This document shows, piece by piece, positions 1-12,370 of a stretch of 64,000 nt of DNA (position 1 is its first letter; each line of letters begins with the position of its first letter). Origin of the DNA: Hymenoscyphus infarciens (taxonomy: Eukaryota; Ascomycota; Leotiomycetes; Helotiales; Helotiaceae); NCBI GenBank assembly GCA_001414345.1, contig LLCB01000055.1, positions 124,001 through 188,000 of the forward strand, in the 5' to 3' direction. The notes under the pieces are model-generated. The model made no database searches and was not told where the DNA came from. It saw only the letters and a list, made by a program, of their open reading frames with translations. Made by a program: the position numbers and the translations under genes.

Positions 1-1018
1 AATCTTTAGCTTTCGTTATCTTTTTCTCACCACTGGAGTCTCTGAAGATAAAATCATCTTTAGAAGTCATAGGAGGCTGTCTTTTGACGGAGACAACGAG
101 ACGTTGGCTTTCGCTCGACCCCAACACGAGTGATTTTTCGGGAGGTGCATACGACGACTCACTAATTCCACCAGATTGGCCTCCAGAAGGATCCCACTCC
201 ATGTGAGGGCCGGTGTAGCTTGATTCGCCGCCACGGTGTGTGCTGGCTAGAACATCACTAGGTGTACTGGTCGTCATATCGTATGGCGGAGTGAATCCTG
301 CGCTCGAGGGGCCGGCAGGTCCTGGGCGAGTACCAGAGGCGAGAGGGGTCCGATATGTTTCACCGTAGGTACTAGCGGTCTGGCCCGCATGTACCGTAGG
401 CGGGTATCTCGTTATGTAAGAGAAATGCCTCTCAAGTTCCGTGCCATATCTTTCATCACCAATGTCCCAATACTCTTCCCAATCCCCAACCGAACTCTCC
501 TTGCCCTCCGTCTGCCACAATGACCACCATCCATCCCAGCGCACAACCGTTTTCTTGTCCTTGGCCCTGTCACACCTCCATAGCCTAACGTGCGCGCCAG
601 CCATTGTTGCAGCAAAGACGTATTGAGTTGTATCTGTTTGGTTCAAGGACCGGAGATACTCGGTACAGTATTCCCAGGCTTGCAGTTCCAATCTCTCTAG
701 GTTATAGGCTTGGCTCACGTTTGTTCGTTTGCATTCGGCAAAGCAGAGCGTTTTGATATCGTCGCCGCCTTGCTCAAGATATCTGACAACAATATCACAG
801 CGGCGTCTTGAATTTGATGTTGGTGGTTGCTGCGAGTTGACAGTGAAGTTGTCGTCGGAGAAGATGTTTCTGTATAACACGTTTTCCATGAGAGCCACGG
901 TTTCGGACTCCTTTGGATTGTCTAGCGAAGCGTAGATGTTTGCGATGTGGGCTCTGCGGTACAGTGCTTGTTGTAATGGGGTTCGGATGAGCCCGTACGG
1001 CCGAAAGGTGGTTGCCAT
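1..1018 (-). CDS. Hypothetical protein with PD-(D/E)XK nuclease-like motif, C-terminus cut by window edge
   Basis: The frame opens at an ATG (complement of 1016-1018) and stays open to base 1, giving about 339 residues without a stop. Near residue 75 the protein has the arrangement RRRCDIVVRYL, then about 12 residues later FAECKR, which fits the Asp...Glu-x-Lys core of PD-(D/E)XK nucleases. After it comes a Trp-rich stretch (RLWRCD, WDGWWSLWQ, WEEYW). From about residue 210 the chain becomes Ser/Gly/Pro/Thr-rich and probably disordered. I do not recognise the family; nuclease fold is an inference from the motif. No signal peptide or membrane segment is visible. The gene is transcribed away from the RIP-mutated block that starts about 360 bp upstream, so it lies next to transposon-derived DNA. 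Composition is ordinary and shows no RIP damage. Confidence 0.75.
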   Translation of the reverse strand, partial: MATTFRPYGLIRTPLQQALYRRAHIANIYASLDNPKESETVALMENVLYRNIFSDDNFTVNSQQPPTSNSRRRCDIVVRYLEQGGDDIKTLCFAECKRTNVSQAYNLERLELQAWEYCTEYLRSLNQTDTTQYVFAATMAGAHVRLWRCDRAKDKKTVVRWDGWWSLWQTEGKESSVGDWEEYWDIGDERYGTELERHFSYITRYPPTVHAGQTASTYGETYRTPLASGTRPGPAGPSSAGFTPPYDMTTSTPSDVLASTHRGGESSYTGPHMEWDPSGGQSGGISESSYAPPEKSLVLGSSESQRLVVSVKRQPPMTSKDDFIFRDSSGEKKITKAKD

Positions 1019-1380
1019 GGTTTTGGGAACAACCGAGGAAATGCTAGAAGGGTGGATATAGATGCTCGATCGAAAAAGATACGGGAATAGAAGATTTACC
1101 TTTTCATGTTTCGGTAGGTACCTATACTTATACTTTTCATACAGCTGAGAAAATCCTCCAGACACCAGCAAGCGATTGTTGGAACGTCAAATGTTGACCA
1201 CTGGGGCGACCTTGCAGCTGACCGAGAACCCAAACTGGAAATAGGCGCTTACACTGAGATGATCAGTCGCCCAAATGCCGCAGAGCGATTGAGAAATCAT
1301 CGAGATGTTTCAAATGCCATCTGCGAACACTTAGCGCCCGTCAACAGGATTAGAGCTCCCAAATGAACTTGAAAACCTAG
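1019..1380. other. Upstream region of the truncated gene
   Basis: This is non-coding sequence of ordinary composition between the start codon at 1018 and the onset of AT-rich DNA. It should carry the promoter of the minus-strand gene. I see no convincing TATA box or regulatory motif. Confidence 0.5.
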
Positions 1381-4300
1381 ATATTATAATTGGAGTACTA
1401 TTTAAACTAAAACTAAGGGCTGAATTTAATTCATGAATTATATAAAATGAACTCGGCAATTATATAAATTTTATAAAGTTTCATATATTTCAAGTAGTAA
1501 CACGTAATAGTTTCTCTTATATTCTAGTAAAAATTAGTCTTCTAAAAGTTAAATGAAAGTTAAAGACGCGGGAAAGAAGGAGAGAGAGAGAAAGAGAACA
1601 CTTATATATCAGTTAGAGAGATAGCTAAGCTCTTTTTTCTTTAATTCTAATTAACTTATTCTACTAGACTATTAATATTCCGCTCTGAGATCTTTTAATA
1701 TAAGGTTTGTAAAATATTTCATAAATATATACTAATACTACAGATTAATTCAAATAGGTGTTTTATATAGCTTATTTACCTAGTAGGCCTCCTCAGGATG
1801 AGACCGCCAGAGTTTAGCTCCAAAATGACCTTTAGGAGATTACAGGAGCAAAGCCGTGAAGGGACCGCTTATCTCTAGAGCGTGCCAGCTTCAATGCTTC
1901 GAAGCGCTTGAGATTGTGAGACTCCTCTCAACCTTTTCGAGGTAGCCGGGTTATCGGCATATTCTGCGCTAACATGCGCGGAAATAGAGCAGCGTTCATA
2001 GGGTGAATGGCCGCTAAGGTCCACTTTGAGAAGGATTAGCCGCGCGCGAGGATACTAGCCTAAGGAGAGATGTAGGGTGTAGGGATTAAGTGTCATCAGG
2101 CCGGAAATGTTGCTACTTAGGCCTGGATTTTCACTATATCTATAGAAATGCTATATTTACGGAACGGACATAAGTAGATAGAGCTACTACTTATAAACTT
2201 TTAATTAAAAAAATTTAATTATAAACTTTTATCGAATTCCTTACTAAAAGATACTAAAAAGTAAATAAATAATAATTTCTATTAAAAAATTAAAGCTATT
2301 TATATCTCTTTAAGTATACTCTCTTTATCTCTACTATTAGAATTAGTTTTATTCTCCTCTATCTTACTTATAAAGTCCTCTTCTTATATATTCTTCTTTC
2401 TTTATATCTCTCTCTTATACTTCTTCTTAATTATTTATAACTTATATATAGCTTTAATCTAAGTATCTCTACTTCTAGAGAGCTCTAATATTAGTTTTTT
2501 ATTACTTATACTTATATGTTAGAAGTACTTAGTAGAAATAATTATATACTTATATATAAGGATTTTTAAGTAATTTAGTAATAGTATTAAGAGTATATTC
2601 CTTATTTATAAAGCGTACGAGAGTATTATAAAGTTAGTAGATCTTTTTAAAGAGATAGATATTAAGATTAAGAGCTTTAATATCTTAAGAGATACTCTTA
2701 AATATATAATATATATAATCTAAGATAAATTCCTAATAGTTATTAACGTTATCTAGTAGATAAAAGAAGTTATTTTCTAGTATATTAAATTTAAGATACT
2801 TAGTATAGAGTTACTACTATTATATATTATTAATATTATATATATTAATAAATCCTATAACTTCCTCTTAAAACTTTTATATATAAATAAATTATAATAT
2901 AATTATATTATAAATTAATTTAGAATTAAAGATACTAGTATATATAAAAGATTTTAAGAGTTATTTCTACTCTTTAGTTTAGCTATCTATTATCTAATTC
3001 TACTATATCTTAATTCTTTAATTCTTAGTAGAAGAGCTATAAATATATATCTTTTAAAAAGAGAGATCTAAGTTATTCTTAGATATAATATATAGAGTAT
3101 ACTAATTTAGAAAGATTAGTAGAAAATTAGATAATAGAAAGTATATATCTAAAGTATAGATAGTAAAAGAATCTCTTTTCTCTTATCTAATTAAACGACT
3201 TTTAGAAAGATATATACTTTAATATAATTTAAGAGGAATTTAAGTATAACTACTTAAGTATAGTTTAAGATACTATTTTATACGCCTACTAGATACCTAG
3301 TATAGACGTTAATAATTCTATAGATTTAAAAGCTATATACTACTAATTTATTATATCTATTAATTAATTATACGTAGTTTAGTCTCTTGAATCTATATTA
3401 GCCTCTTTTATAACGATTATTAGAATTCTTAGAGTTACGATTCTTAATCTTCTAAGAGTTAAGTTTTTAAAGAATTACTTAAACGTCTTTATATAAGATA
3501 AATTTAAAGTATTATCTATAAACGTATTAATAAGCGTATCTAGGATAATTATTAGTAAACTTACTATAAAATTAGAAGAGACATAATTACTTACCTTTTA
3601 CTCTAATATATAGCTTAATCTACTTTTAATATCTTTAAAATAATACTAACTCTCTCTTTAATATTATCTACTTTATTATTAGCTCTAGATATATAGTAAA
3701 AGTATAATTCTTAGAAATCTTATATATTCTTTAAATAATTATTAGTAAAGTTAGAGTAATTATAGAATTACCTTAATATATAGAGAATTATATTTTAGAA
3801 GTAATTATAATATTATATTATAAATATAAGGTTCTTTAGCTCTTAATTCTCCTTCTACTTTCTCTTAAAGTTTTTAGTATAGAGTATATTATAATCGTTA
3901 TTTTAAAGCTTTAGATATTATTTAAGAGTATACTAGAATATTTTAAGATTATATTTATCTTCTAAGAAGGCGATAATTTAGTAGTAATTCTAGCGCTTAC
4001 TATAATATAATTATTTAAGATTATACTTATATATCTTCTAGTTCTTTAGTATAGAAGTCGTTAGTATAATAGTATAGTTAGATAAAAGTATGTAAAATTA
4101 GTCTAGAAGTATATAAATAAGATAAGAATATACTACTTATTCTATAGAGTCTTAAGACTCTTAATTATTAATTAATCTTCTATTTTACACTCTTTAATAA
4201 CGTTATTATATATACTTCTATAATATAAGACGAGGCTTTATATATAATAACTAATTAAGAAATACTATAACTAGAATATTATTACTATATATTAAAAGAG

Positions 4301-4983
4301 TTATAATTGTTTTATATATTATATAATAATTAATTATTACTAAAGACATTTATATAGTTTTATAAGCGATTAAATCTACTAGTTAGAGGCCTTAGAAGTC
4401 TTATAGATATAAGATTAATAAAGCCTAAATTAGAAAGATTATAACCTCTTATATCTTAGTACTAATACTAATTAGAGGCTTCTAATTAGCTTAATTATAA
4501 AACGTAATCTAAGAAGCCTTAGATATTAGTATAATATAATCTAATAAAGTCTTAATAAGGCTCTACTAAGGCGCTAAGCCTAATTCGTAAATTTACTATA
4601 CTACTAGTAAAAGTTAATAATCTATATACTTAAAATAGCTTAAAATTATAATATTCTAAAGTAATTATTTAGCCTTTAATTTAGATATAGAATAGTGTTA
4701 TTTATATCTATAAAGCTATCTAGAAAGTATAAATTACTATATTTAAAAGATATAATATTTTAAAGTTTTTATATATAAGTATCTCTAGATTTAAGTATAG
4801 TAATAAGAAGTTAATCTAATTTACTAACTAGATAAGACGTATCTACTATATATAAGAGCTTATCTAAATAGACCTAGTAGATTATATAAAGAGAACTACT
4901 AAAGATTAGAAATAGACTTATTAATTTCTAAAAATAATATTACTACTTTATCTATCTACTAACGCTCTTAAAAACTACTTTTA

Positions 4984-5029
4984 AACGTCTAATAATACTT
5001 ATAATTAACGTCTAATAATACTTATAATT
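4984..5029. repeat. 23-bp perfect tandem duplication inside the RIP block
   Basis: A 23-bp unit starting AACGTCTAATAATACTT occurs twice head to tail without mismatch (4984-5006 and 5007-5029). Identity inside heavily mutated DNA suggests a slippage duplication that postdates the mutation. Confidence 0.7.
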
Positions 5030-6810
5030 ATCTATATAATTAAATCTCTAATTTTTCTATATAAGAGATTACTAAAATAACTCTTAAAGCGTATTTATAC
5101 TAGAACGTCTTCTAAGAGCCTTTTTCTTACTCTTTTATCTACGTTCTCTACTACTAGTAATATAACTAACTCTACTACCTTCTCTAGAGATGTTTATAGA
5201 GATATAATAATAGCTTGAGTTTCTAGTATAAGTAATAATAGTAAAGAAGTTAAGAGTTAATTTCGTAGATAACAAATCTAAGAAGTCGTTCTTTTAAGCG
5301 TCTCTTTTAGTAGTATTATTTATAATTATAGTAGTATTAGAAATAGTATTATCTTTAATAGATACTACTAGAGAAGTATCTACTACTTATTTATTCTTAA
5401 CTATAGTTATAATAATAAGCGTTGTTTTTAAACTAGATTCTAGTATAGGTTTTATAGAAGGATTTATAGATTAGTTATTAAAAGTAGATAATATAAATAA
5501 AGTTATTAAATTAGTTTAAGGCTTACTATTAGAAGTATTATTAAATTTAATCTAGGATCGCTTCTAAGTTATCTTCTTAAAACTTAAAGACTTCTTAGTA
5601 ACTATATTATCTACTAATATTATATTAATAATATTAATAGAATATATCTAAATAATCTTATCTTACTTTATCTTATATTTAAAGTTATTTAGATATTACT
5701 TAATAGTAACTATATAGTTATTAAAAAAATTAGTAGAACCTTCTAGTAAATTAATTAGAAGTAGTCTACTATTAGTTCTAGGTAGATATATTATATATCT
5801 TTAAGTATTACTTTTTACTTTTATATTATTAATAATAAATTTAGTAGTTAAATTATTAGTAATTACTTACTAATATTACAACTTCTTAACCTTCTCTTAA
5901 ATCTATAAATTCTTATTAATAATCTCTTTATTTAAATTAAATATTTAAAGCTAGTAACTTCTAATATCTTTCTTACTTTACTATATATTTATATCTTAAG
6001 ACTATTATATAAATTTAGCCTTTTTTAATTTTATATAAGTATTCTTTTTTATATATAGATCCTACTAGCTTAATTTTCGTAGTATTATATTATACTTTAT
6101 AGTTATTAGAAACTAATATCTAATTCTTTAATAAATTTCTTTAAATAAAATTAATAGTATATAATATATATTCTACTAAAAGTCACTTATAAATTAAAGT
6201 TACTTATATAATTTAATTATTATATATTTATATACTTTAATTAGTAACCTTTTAATAGTTAAACTACTAGAAGTCTTTATTTAAATTATTTATTAATAAC
6301 TTTTAGTAGTTAAACTATATTATAAAAGACTCTTATCTATTAGTAAAATAGTTTTATACTAGCTATACTAGCTATACTAGTATACTAGTAGCTATAGCTT
6401 TAGCACTCTTAGTACTAAAGCTAACTTACTATCTAACTTCTAATACTAGAAATATTAGAGCTTATATACTATCTAAGCTTTAGAATTATATAATTATATA
6501 ACTAGTCTTCTATCTCTCTATATACTACCTAGTTCTACGAAAGTATAATAAAGTAAAAAACTAAGTAATAAATTAAGTAATTAAGTAAAAGTTTACTTTA
6601 TAAGAAATCTTTTATAAAAATAGAGTATATAAGTAGATATAGTTAGAAGATAGATAGATAGATAGAAACGTATAAACGTTTAGATATTATATAATAATAC
6701 TATATTTACTTCTAGTACTTCTAGTATTAAAAAGCTTTTATAATATACTAAAAGTCTTTACTTTACTCTAAGCTATTTATATAATAATACGAAATATATA
6801 CTACTATTAA

Positions 6811-6892
6811 AGAGGTATATAGAAGTATATTCAGTAGAATAACGTATATAAATACTAGGTACTAATATAGAAGAAAAGGCTAAACTAGTCTT
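6811..6892 (+). repeat. Copy A of an ~82-bp dispersed direct repeat
   Basis: Core ATATAGAAGTATATTCAGTA. It aligns over about 82 bp at roughly 80 percent (by eye) with 7806-7887 in the same orientation, 995 bp downstream. It could be remnants of long terminal repeats or of an internal repeat of a decayed element. Confidence 0.6.
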
Positions 6893-7805
6893 TTCTAACT
6901 ATAGAAGAGTAGATAGCTATATATTAGAAATAATTAAGTTCTAAATAATAATTATATAGTACTCGCTATTATTATAAGTAGTATATTAATAGCTAACTCT
7001 TCTTTAATTCTAATTTCCTTTCTTCTTTTCTTTCTATCTAAATAATATAACTAGTAAGAATACTTTCTAATTAGATATATCTTCTTATATTAACTATATT
7101 TATAGAATATAGTCTCTCTAATTTTTCTATTATAATTTCTAGCTATATAATCTAATTCTTACTTTCTTAGTTTTTAGCCTCTATAGCTTTTATTATACTC
7201 TATATCTTATTTAGATTAGAGAAGTCTTATTAGTCTTTCTAGGTTTAGAAAGCTTAGCTCTTACTCTTATTAGTATAAGATCTTTAATTCCTAGAAGTTT
7301 AGTTATAAGTTATAGATCTTTTAAAGAGTACTTACCTAGTTTCTCTAATAGATAGTTCTATACTTAGAAGTAGAGCTTAAGAAGAATCTAAGGTCGCTTC
7401 TAGTTCTAATAGATCGATATTAATAAAAGAGATTTAAAAGGTTAATTTAAAAGTCTTCTAGTAACTATCTATTATTAACTATCTAAATTATATATAATAA
7501 TCTCTATATAAAGAGAGTTATTAGAAGTTTTAGAGATACTAAGTATATTCTACTTTTATTAATATATTAAAAAAATAGTTTTACTAGCTAACTAATAGAT
7601 ACTAAACTATAATATTACTAGCTATTTATAAAGTCTCTAATATTATAGTAATTTAAGCTTATAGTTATTCGAGTCTAAATCTAAGTTAAGTTAACTTTAA
7701 ATTAGAAGTAATAATAAACTTAAATAAGATATTATAATAGGCTATCTCTAGTAAAGAAGAATTTAGTTATTCTATATAATAGTATAAACTATATATAACT
7801 ATAGA

Positions 7806-7887
7806 AGAGATATATAGAAGTATATTTAGTAGAATAAAGTATATAGATACTAGACTCTAATATAAAAGAAATAACTAAATTAGCTTT
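7806..7887 (+). repeat. Copy B of the ~82-bp dispersed direct repeat
   Basis: Core ATATAGAAGTATATTTAGTA, matching copy A at 6811-6892. Most differences are A/G or C/T, as expected of RIP acting independently on two copies. Confidence 0.6.
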
Positions 7888-8690
7888 CTATTCTTCTAAG
7901 TAAAAGTATCTCTATATAGAAGATTAGATAATATAAAGGTTTATTAATAATAATAATTAAAGCTTTTCTAATATAAATAATACTAAATAATAAGAGCTAA
8001 AAGCTAAATATATAACTTTAAAACTTAATATCTTCTATATATAAGTATTAGTAATTTTAGGAATATTAGTAATTTAAGATAACTAGCTATTATAATTCTT
8101 TATTTAAGATTATTCTTAACTATTTATAACTTTTTAGATATTATATAAGTAGAATATTTATTCTAGAATAGTCTTTAGAACTATTTTAAAACTATTTTAG
8201 AAGAGAGTATATATAAGCTATATAGCTCTATAGCTTTTTTCTAAGAAAAGAGAGCTATATAGAAGTATATAATCAACTAGTACTATACGTCGCTATATAC
8301 GTCGGAAGTTTATATTCTTAAAGTATTAAAGTTAAGACTTTATAAAAGATACTAAGTATTTAAATAAGTTTATATATAATCTCTACTTCTTAAGCTAAAG
8401 CGTCTGAGATAGTTCTAGCTTTATAAGACTATCCTAGAATAGTTCTAGAGATAGAAATTATTCTATAATAGTCTCTATCTCTAGAATTAATTTTTAAAAC
8501 TAAGATAATACTAAATAGTTCTCTAAAAAGACTATTCTAAAAGTATCTAAAATAAGAAGTGTCTTATAAATAGATAGTTAGGAAACTCCTTAATAGTTAA
8601 CTTCTAGGACTACTCTAGAATAGTCCTAGAACGCTTTAGTTTTTAGAATAGTTATTTAAATATCTTATCTTTTCTTTTAAAGTAGAGCTC

Positions 8691-9044
8691 GTAGTTAGTA
8701 AACCTTAGTACGAAGTAAGGTGAACTATCATCGACACTATCAAGGTGGCACTCGCATTCCATCTGGAGGAATCGATATTACCTCCGGCTTAGGAATGCTT
8801 TTGAAAAGAAACTCGACTCGTTATTAATGTTTCCCTTAGCGAATTAATATTAGGTCACATGGGGATACGGCGGGTCGCAGCTACCTGTCGCGCGCAATCA
8901 GCGCCGCGTCGTCAAGCTGTACCTAAACCCCATCAACTTGTAATTATTTTACCACCCACCGCTCTTCCCGCCAATCTCTTCCACAATACAAGTCAATCCC
9001 AAGATAACAATCATCCCCCAATCCTCGATACGATTCCCGCAGCC
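8691..9044 (+). promoter_or_regulatory. RPN5 upstream region
   Basis: Composition returns to normal here. The region holds the promoter and 5' leader of the RPN5 gene. GGTGGCA at 8744-8750 resembles the yeast proteasome-associated control element (GGTGGCAAA) but is incomplete, and I do not claim it functions. Confidence 0.4.
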
Positions 9045-10679
9045 ATGTCGGACGGCCAGATCTTGAAGCCTGACAAGGACTTCTCCAAGGAAGTCGACCA
9101 ACAAATTCCAGAAGCCGAGAAGCTTGCAAGGGTAATTCATTCATTGCATTGATCTATTGGTATATCTGCTAACATCGATGCTCGATAGACCAATGTCCAA
9201 GCAGCGATCGAGAAGCTCACAGCTTTAGAGAAACAAACCAGACAGGTGCGCCCCGAATAGTCCTCGTCCAGCCTTCTATTTACTAACAACCTGCAAGGCA
9301 TCAGATCTCGCATCCACATCTCGAGTTCTTGTCGCAATTGTAACAATCAGCAAAGATTCTGGGGATTGGAGTTTATTGAATGAGCAAGTCTTGTTACTTT
9401 CTAAGAAACATGGCCAACTCAAACAAGCTACAACGAATATGGTTCAGGTGGTGATGAGCTTTTTGGACGCGACCCCGGATTTGGCCACAAAGTTGACAGT
9501 CATCGAGACTCTGCGGACGGTCACCGAGGGAAAGATATTCGTGGAGGTTGAGCGGGCTCGTGTTACCAGAATTCTGTCGGACATCAAGAAGGAACAGGGC
9601 GACTTGAAGGCCGCCGCAGAAATCTTGTGCGAGTTGCAGGTTGAAACATTTGGTTCTATGGAGCGACGGGAGAAGACAGAATTCATTTTGGCCCAAGTTG
9701 CGCTATGCATAGAGAATGATGACTGGACACAAGCTGGAATTTTGAGCCGAAAGATCAGCACCAAATACCTTTCGAGAAAACCTAAAAAAACTGAAGAGCA
9801 GGTAGCAAATGAGAAGAAGGCCCGCGAAAAGAGAAGAGAGAGGGGGGAAGATGTGCCAGAACCCATCGAGGATGATGTCACAGATTTGAAGCTACGATAC
9901 TACGAGCAACAAATCACCCTGGCGAAGCACGACGACAAGTATCTTGATGCTTGCAAGCATTACAGACAAGTTCTCGATACCGAGGCTGTGGAGGAGGACT
10001 CATCGAAGCTTCAATCAGTAAGTTTATTGGCCTGAAATAGTCTAGCACGAACTAACAGCTTTAGGTCCTGCAACGAATTATCTACTATGTCATCCTAGCC
10101 CCATACGACAACGAACAGTCCGACCTCCTCCACCGCGTCCACAAAGATACCCAAAATTCCAAAGTCCCCCTCGAAGCCCAACTTCTGAAGCTCTTTACCG
10201 TCCATGAACTCATGCGATGGCCGGAGGTTTCAAAGCTCTTCGGTCCTCATCTCTGCTCAACTGATGTTTTCGATGTATCACCAGGACAATCTGCAGATGC
10301 AAAGGCCAACCAAAGATGGGAGGACCTACGAAAGCGTGTTATTGAGCACAATGTCCGCGTTATTGCCAAATACTATACCCGAATCCAGATGCCACGATTG
10401 ACACAACTTCTCGACTTGACAGAGGATGAGACTGAGAAGTACATCAGCGAGTTGGTTACTGCAAAGACCGTCTACGCCAAGATTGATCGACCTGCACGTA
10501 TTGTCAACTTTGCTAAGCCAAGAGATGCGGATGATGTATTGAATGAGTGGAGTGGTAACATGAAGAGCTTGTTGGGCTTGTTGGAGAGAATCGATCATTT
10601 GATCACCAAGGAAGAAATGATGGCCAGAATTCAACCAACGAAGCCACCAAAGGGTTCAAAGACTGGAAAGGTGCATTAG
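9045..10679 (+). CDS. RPN5: 26S proteasome regulatory subunit RPN5 (PSMD12)
   Basis: This is a non-ATPase lid subunit of the 26S proteasome 19S particle. Four exons join in phase: 9045-9131, 9189-9245, 9298-10017 and 10065-10679, giving 492 aa. Introns are 47-57 nt and contain CTAAC-type branch sites (GCTAACAT, ACTAACAA, ACTAACAG). The product begins MSDGQILKPDKDFS. Its middle (for example TKLTVIETLRTVTEGKIFVE) is the helical-repeat region of the family, and its C-terminal third carries the PCI domain with MPRLTQLLDLTEDETE and the typical AKIDRPARIVNF motif. Length slightly exceeds yeast Rpn5 (445 aa). A charged insertion (KKAREKRRERGEDVPE) sits near residue 205. It is convergent with the FSH1-type gene 164 bp downstream. 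Identification is strong; exon 2 is short but phase-consistent. Confidence 0.96.
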
Positions 10680-10842
10680 AAGGCATGGACTTGTTCTAAT
10701 AGCTTCTTTTCTATTTTGATACCTCTGTATACTAGTCTAGACTCTAGGTATCAAAAATCCCGTGAGCAATGATTCTAATATCTCTTGTCTATATCTCCAA
10801 AAACTCCGCGCTATGCAAATCGTCGAGTCGTAATATGTTTCT

Positions 10843-11798
10843 CTAAAATGGAAAATCCATATCTTCGACACTTTCTTCCTTCTTATCTTCGACCACTGTT
10901 GTGCTTTCTCGCACGAAGCCAACCAAAACAGAAGCCATCTCTTTTCCAACAGGTACAAAATGGCCTCCCGGGTGGTAGACAACCTTTCTAGTCTTTTCCT
11001 CGCATCTGTCTATCAACCCCAGGGGACGACTCTCTTCAACGACGCTATCCAAGCTCCCGATAAAGTGTAAACTGGGCGTCTGAATCTTTGGATCGTAAAA
11101 GGCCTCGTATCTCTCACTTGGAGCAAAGAACCCACTGTATGAAACGGCAAATTTCAACCCACCCACTTTCTCCTGCTGCAATTTCTGCAACTCTTCCCAA
11201 CCATCGAGGAATTTTAGTTCCTCTCCCCCGAGTTTATTCTTCTGTTTGAATGATTCCGCACGACCCGGTTCAAGAAGTGAAGCAACAAATAAGGATGCGC
11301 ACCCCCCTTGACTGAAACCAATCACCCCATCCACACCCCCATTCTCCTTTATCGTATCCCTCATCACAGCCATACCCTCTGCCAACCCCGCATACTCGAC
11401 ATCCTTCTCATCACCTGTGGGGTGGGAGGCAGCAGAGAAAGGAGATTTCGTCCACCATCCCCAGGCATCGCGTTCCTCGCCGGAAACGTCGGAGATCGAG
11501 AAGCCGGGTATATCTGCGGGTTGAAGCAGTATGGGACCTGTGGGATAGATGAGGGAAACACCGCCGGGGTAGAGGGATTTGGGGGTTGCGGGGAAGGCTT
11601 TGATGAGGAGTTTTTCGAGGGCGCGGGTTTTGGAGCGGAAGAGGGGGCCGGATTGTGTGAAGCCTGGGGTAAGAGTTAGCTCGTGATGTATCTTTCTATA
11701 CTCGGTGGGGGTTTGGAGGTAGCCTTACCATGCAGCATGAGGATTTTCAACTTCCGCGGCGAGGCGTCGGTGGGAGGAGGGGCGCCATTCGTCGTCAT
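10843..11798 (-). CDS. FSH1-family serine hydrolase
   Basis: This is an alpha/beta hydrolase of the FSH1/DUF341 (ovarian-cancer-associated gene 2) family; fungal members are serine hydrolases of mostly unknown substrate. Two exons, 11798-11729 and 11663-10843, are separated by a 65-nt intron (donor GTAAGG, acceptor CCCCAG) that splits the glycine codon of LKILMLHGFTQSG. The product is 296 aa. Visible elements are the N-terminal HGFTQSG oxyanion-hole strand, the nucleophile elbow GFSQGG (about residue 155), a catalytic Asp in FIGSLDSVV and the catalytic His in YHPGGHFVP. The start MTTNGAPP is chosen because the family begins shortly before the KILMLHG strand. The frame also stays open 43 codons upstream to an ATG at 11927, and that extension is basic and Ser-rich, so a mitochondrial-presequence isoform is possible. 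Confidence 0.92.
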
Positions 11799-12370
11799 TT
11801 TTCGGGCGGTGAAAAGAGAAGTCTTAGTGCAGGTGTTCCAGAATGAGGCTCGTTGGTGACAAAGTGACCGTGAGATTATTCGGATATTTTTGTGATGCGT
11901 GAGTGAGGCTGGTGATCTATTGGACATTGAGAGTTTGCCTAATGATGGAGGGGCAGCTTGTTGGACCCGCTTGGAGGTTCAGTCAGGGTCGCTTCTGCGG
12001 CCGCCAGCCTTGTGTTTTGCGAACTACAACACTACTGGTCAATTGGAGCGCATATTTTGAACGCCTCACCATGAAAGGCGCGGCTGACGATGTAAGGCTT
12101 ATACGAATGGAAATGATAATAATGAGGGGAGCGAGAATCAATTGGGTGAAGGAGGGGAGTGAGAAATGTATTGGAGATGGGCGAGAGGCACAGTGGTGGA
12201 GATATATGAAAGGAACGACGATCTCCATAGAAATGTGGATTCTGATAGAGGAAGTGAACTGGGAGTTGGTGTTGGGCTGCAATGATCTTCAGAGTGGCAA
12301 GTTTACATTACACCTTCCACTCTCGTGCGTCGCTAATTGATCGTAGCCCATCCGTCAAAATACGGATTCC
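11799..12370. promoter_or_regulatory. Divergent promoter region, FSH1-type / 2EXR genes
   Basis: These 572 bp separate two divergently transcribed genes and must contain both promoters. Overlapping open frames on both strands here show no recognisable protein features. I see no clear TATA box. Confidence 0.55.

Larger units (their letters stand above)
1381..8690. repeat. AT-rich RIP-mutated block (transposon graveyard)
   Basis: From about 2150 to 8690 the sequence is overwhelmingly A/T and TpA-rich. CpA and TpG are nearly absent (none in 2701-2760 or 4201-4260, for example), while CpG, CpT and CpC persist. That is the expected footprint of repeat-induced point mutation, which converts CpA to TpA on both strands of duplicated DNA. 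No open frame above 60 codons survives. The 6.5-kb length would suit one decayed LTR retrotransposon or several nested elements, but no protein domain can be read. 1381-1790 is AT-rich but less extreme, and 1790-2140 is an island of balanced composition. The right boundary is abrupt, about 350 bp before RPN5. Confidence 0.9.

Noticed and set aside
8744..8750. Rpn4-type proteasome control element upstream of RPN5
   Set aside because: Only GGTGGCA of the GGTGGCAAA consensus matches; too short to claim.
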